From the NCBI GenBank assembly GCA_937990735.1, contig CALKQT010000008.1, positions 1 to 44,521 of the forward strand: a DNA stretch of 44,521 nt. The letters are read 5' to 3'. The translations under genes and the position numbers were made by a program. Below are positions 42,704-44,521 of the stretch, one piece after another. Below the pieces are notes generated by a model. That model was not told the DNA's origin. It made no database searches and saw nothing but the letters and a program-made list of their open reading frames with translations. Origin of the DNA: an uncultured Campylobacter sp. (lineage in GTDB: Bacteria; Campylobacterota; Campylobacteria; Campylobacterales; Campylobacteraceae). The first letter of the stretch is position 1, and each line of letters starts with the position of its first letter.

Positions 42704-43293
42704 ATGAGATTAAAAATTCTAATCGCATTTTTACTAACGGCGATATTTGGTGGGTGTGCGGCGTTTCAAGGTAAGGCGTATAGATCGGAAACCCCCGAAG
42801 TAAAGAAAGCGTATAGCACAATCGAACTACCACAAAGCATTACGATAGATGGAGAAACTTTTACTCAAAAGTATAAAAATCTCGTGGCGGCATATTATTA
42901 TTTAAGCGATGAGGAGGAATATAAATGGAGTAAGCTCGTGTCCATATCGTACTACGGCGATGTAAAAAGTATCGATGGGTATATATACGGGATATATGAA
43001 ACGATAGCGAAGTCCAATGAAGTGAGAAAAAAAGATGAGTGGCGCTCCCTTGATATCATAAAAACTAGCCCTACGCAAGCCGTAATAGCGATCCTTAATC
43101 CGCCTGCCCCAGGAGATCCTTCAATAAATATGAAGTCGATCTAATGGTTGCAGATATGCAAAGTTGTGGACTTATACTTGTACAATACGCGAAAAATTTC
43201 GATTCGGATAGGGATTTTAAAAAGATGCGAAAATTTATAAAGGAGAATCAAGCCAAAATTTTATCTCAGATGCCAAAGATCAAGTGCAGGTAG
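42704..43293 (+). pseudogene. Lipoprotein gene broken by a frameshift
   Basis: The frame from ATG 42704 (AAGGA upstream) codes for a lipoprotein signal (IFGGCAAFQ) and 146 residues, ending abruptly at 43142. A second frame continues from about 43121: FNKYEVDLMVADMQSCG through to KIKCR and a TAG at 43291-43293. Restoring one T in CCTTC at 43118-43122 gives GDPFNKYEVD and a continuous protein of about 196 residues. Codon use is AT-rich, unlike the flanking genes, suggesting acquisition. I do not recognise the family. A sequencing error would give the same picture. Confidence 0.65.
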
Positions 43294-43610
43294 CGCCGAA
43301 AAGCCCAGCGTGCGATAAAATTTTACCGCAGCGGTTTTAAAACGGCGCGAATGTTTAAATTTAGAGGCGGGCTCGCAACGAAGCGCTGAAATTTTGAGAT
43401 AAAATTTTAATCCAAACGTTAAAGCTACGGCAGTCGTGCCTCGTCGCATCAAAGAGACGAGCTTTAACAAAAAGCACTGCAGCTAAAGCAGCGATCCGCG
43501 TGGCAAAATTTCAATCTTTGCGGATAAATTTATGCGGTTTGCTTCAAAGATAAAATTTTAAAATTTCGTAGAGCAAAACCGGGGCGCAAAAGGCGCAGAA
43601 TTTTAAAATT
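43294..43610. other. Intergenic block with AAATTT motifs and a perfect palindrome
   Basis: No gene seen. AAATTT-type motifs recur. The 14-bp palindrome GAATTTTAAAATTC (43598-43611) contains two RAATTY sites in inverse orientation and touches the stop codon of the next gene. A GCGC-rich hairpin (GCGCAAAAGGCGC) lies beside it at about 43584-43597. Confidence 0.5.
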
Positions 43611-44521
43611 CTAGCTGTTTTGCATAATCCCTTTTAGGCTGCGATACTCCTCGCATTCGCCCGTCAGCTTCGCGTCGGTGCCGATGGCGAGGATGCGGCC
43701 ATTTTTCATCACGGCGATATTATCGGCGCGCTCGATCGTGGAGAGGCGGTGCGCGATTACAAAGACGATTTTGCTTTGTTTGATCTTTTCGATGACGTTT
43801 GAGATCTCCTTTTCGCTTGCATTATCCAGCGCCGAAGTCGCCTCGTCGAATATTAAAATTTGCGGGTCCTTATACAGCGCTCGCGCGATGGCGATACGCT
43901 GGCGCTGTCCGCCGCTAAGATTTGCGCCGAACTCGCTAAGCACGGTGTAAATTCCATCCTTCATCGAGCTTACGAACTCATAGGCGTTGGCGAGCTTGAG
44001 TGCCTCTATGACGCGCTGCTCGTTAAATTCCGCGCCGTAGCTTACGTTTTGCGCGATCGTGTCGTTGAAAATATAGACGCGCTGGCTTACGAGACCGATG
44101 TTTTCGCGCAGGCTAGGGATGCTAAACTCGCCGATCTCGTCGTTGCCGTTAAATAAAATTTTACCGCTGCTTGCGTCGTAAAAACGCATCAGAAGGTTTA
44201 CGACCGAGCTTTTGCCGCCACCGCTATTTCCGACGAGCGCTAAAATTTCGCCCTTTTTGACGCTGAAGCTTATATCTTTCAGCGCCGCCTTGTCGCCGTA
44301 GTTTAGCGACACGTCGCAAAAGCTTACCGAGCCTATCTCGCCCATCTGCTTGCCGCCTCCGACGATCGTAGGCTCCAAGTCGATCAGCTCAAACGTTCGT
44401 TCGCTCGCTGCGATGGCGTCTTGCATGTTGTTGTATAGCGAGGAGACCTTTTTTATCGGAGTGTAAACCATAAAAAGCGCCGTAAGGAAGCTGAAAAAGC
44501 TGCCGATGCTCATTTGACCCG
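43611..44521 (-). CDS. msbA: ABC exporter, MsbA-type (partial, N-terminus beyond right edge)
   Basis: The frame stays open to the right edge; the first Met in the window (44513) is internal. Visible residues include the end of the transmembrane domain (FLTALFMVYTPIKKV) and a full nucleotide-binding domain: Walker A GNSGGGKSS, Q-loop LVSQ, signature LSGGQRQRIAIA, Walker B ILIFDEATSALD, and H-loop VIAHRLST. The family flips lipid A core or other lipids across the inner membrane. Assignment to MsbA rather than another exporter is likely but rests on this half only. Confidence 0.82.
   Translation of the reverse strand, partial: GQMSIGSFFSFLTALFMVYTPIKKVSSLYNNMQDAIAASERTFELIDLEPTIVGGGKQMGEIGSVSFCDVSLNYGDKAALKDISFSVKKGEILALVGNSGGGKSSVVNLLMRFYDASSGKILFNGNDEIGEFSIPSLRENIGLVSQRVYIFNDTIAQNVSYGAEFNEQRVIEALKLANAYEFVSSMKDGIYTVLSEFGANLSGGQRQRIAIARALYKDPQILIFDEATSALDNASEKEISNVIEKIKQSKIVFVIAHRLSTIERADNIAVMKNGRILAIGTDAKLTGECEEYRSLKGIMQNS

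Overview
The window looks like chromosome of a relatively GC-rich, oral-type Campylobacter (C. gracilis, C. showae or C. rectus-like). The protein repertoire supports this: a Wolinella/Campylobacter-style fccABC respiratory operon, futalosine-pathway menaquinone synthesis (MqnC), a short-form RecG core, and AAGGA-type ribosome sites with many TTG starts. I assign the genus from these families, not from a database match. Nearly everything is on the minus strand in tightly overlapped operons.

Layout. 1-427: end of an AT-rich hypothetical gene that continues off the left edge. 741-3540: fccABC, a periplasmic flavoprotein reductase with two tetraheme cytochromes, divergent from a LysR regulator (3681-4592). 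4942-22742: a complete aryl polyene (APE, flexirubin-like pigment) gene cluster of about 18 kb. In transcription order it encodes a phosphopantetheinyl transferase, a lipoprotein, ApeO, ApeP, ApeQ, ApeR, a small exported protein, ApeC, a repeat protein, an acyltransferase, ApeE, ApeF, a membrane protein, an ApeH-ApeI fusion, a glycosyltransferase, an LpxL-like acyltransferase, ApeK, a LolA-like protein and an MMPL exporter. 23494-28927: hisS-speA-cysE-(small exported protein)-aspartate aminotransferase, an overlapping housekeeping operon. 29144-30969: two small hypothetical genes. 31182-34163: recG with a giant insertion. 34785-36044: an M16-like protein. 36873-40133: SPFH protein-nfeD-mntA-hepT-mqnC. 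40252-42604: two MFS transporters facing each other. 42704-43293: a frameshifted lipoprotein gene. 43611-44521: the 3' part of an msbA-type ABC exporter.

In the APE cluster the ligase (ApeH) loads an aryl acid on an acyl carrier protein. ApeO/ApeC and ApeR condense malonyl units, ApeQ reduces and ApeP/ApeI dehydrate. The acyltransferases and glycosyltransferase then attach the polyene to a lipid, and the LolA/MMPL/lipoprotein group moves it to the outer membrane. No gene for making the aryl starter (ammonia lyase, methyltransferase, halogenase) is in the window.

The most striking feature is not a gene. The hexamer AAATTT, and the wider family RAATTY, is scattered at very high density through intergenic DNA and inside genes of this roughly 47% GC sequence. 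Its most common extended form is GATGAAATTTTA. Inside genes it sits in hydrophilic, repeat-like insertions that enlarge otherwise ordinary enzymes: RecG (about 380 extra residues), ApeC, ApeH, ApeO and the NfeD tail. Tandem arrays with periods of 24, 27 and 36 bp carry it, and one 36-bp array forms a whole 367-codon ORF coupled into the APE operon. RAATTY is the site whose methylation by CtsM licenses DNA uptake in C. jejuni. My leading hypothesis is therefore that AAATTT is a DNA uptake sequence that has spread through this genome and is remodelling its proteins. I could not count motifs genome-wide or run any search.
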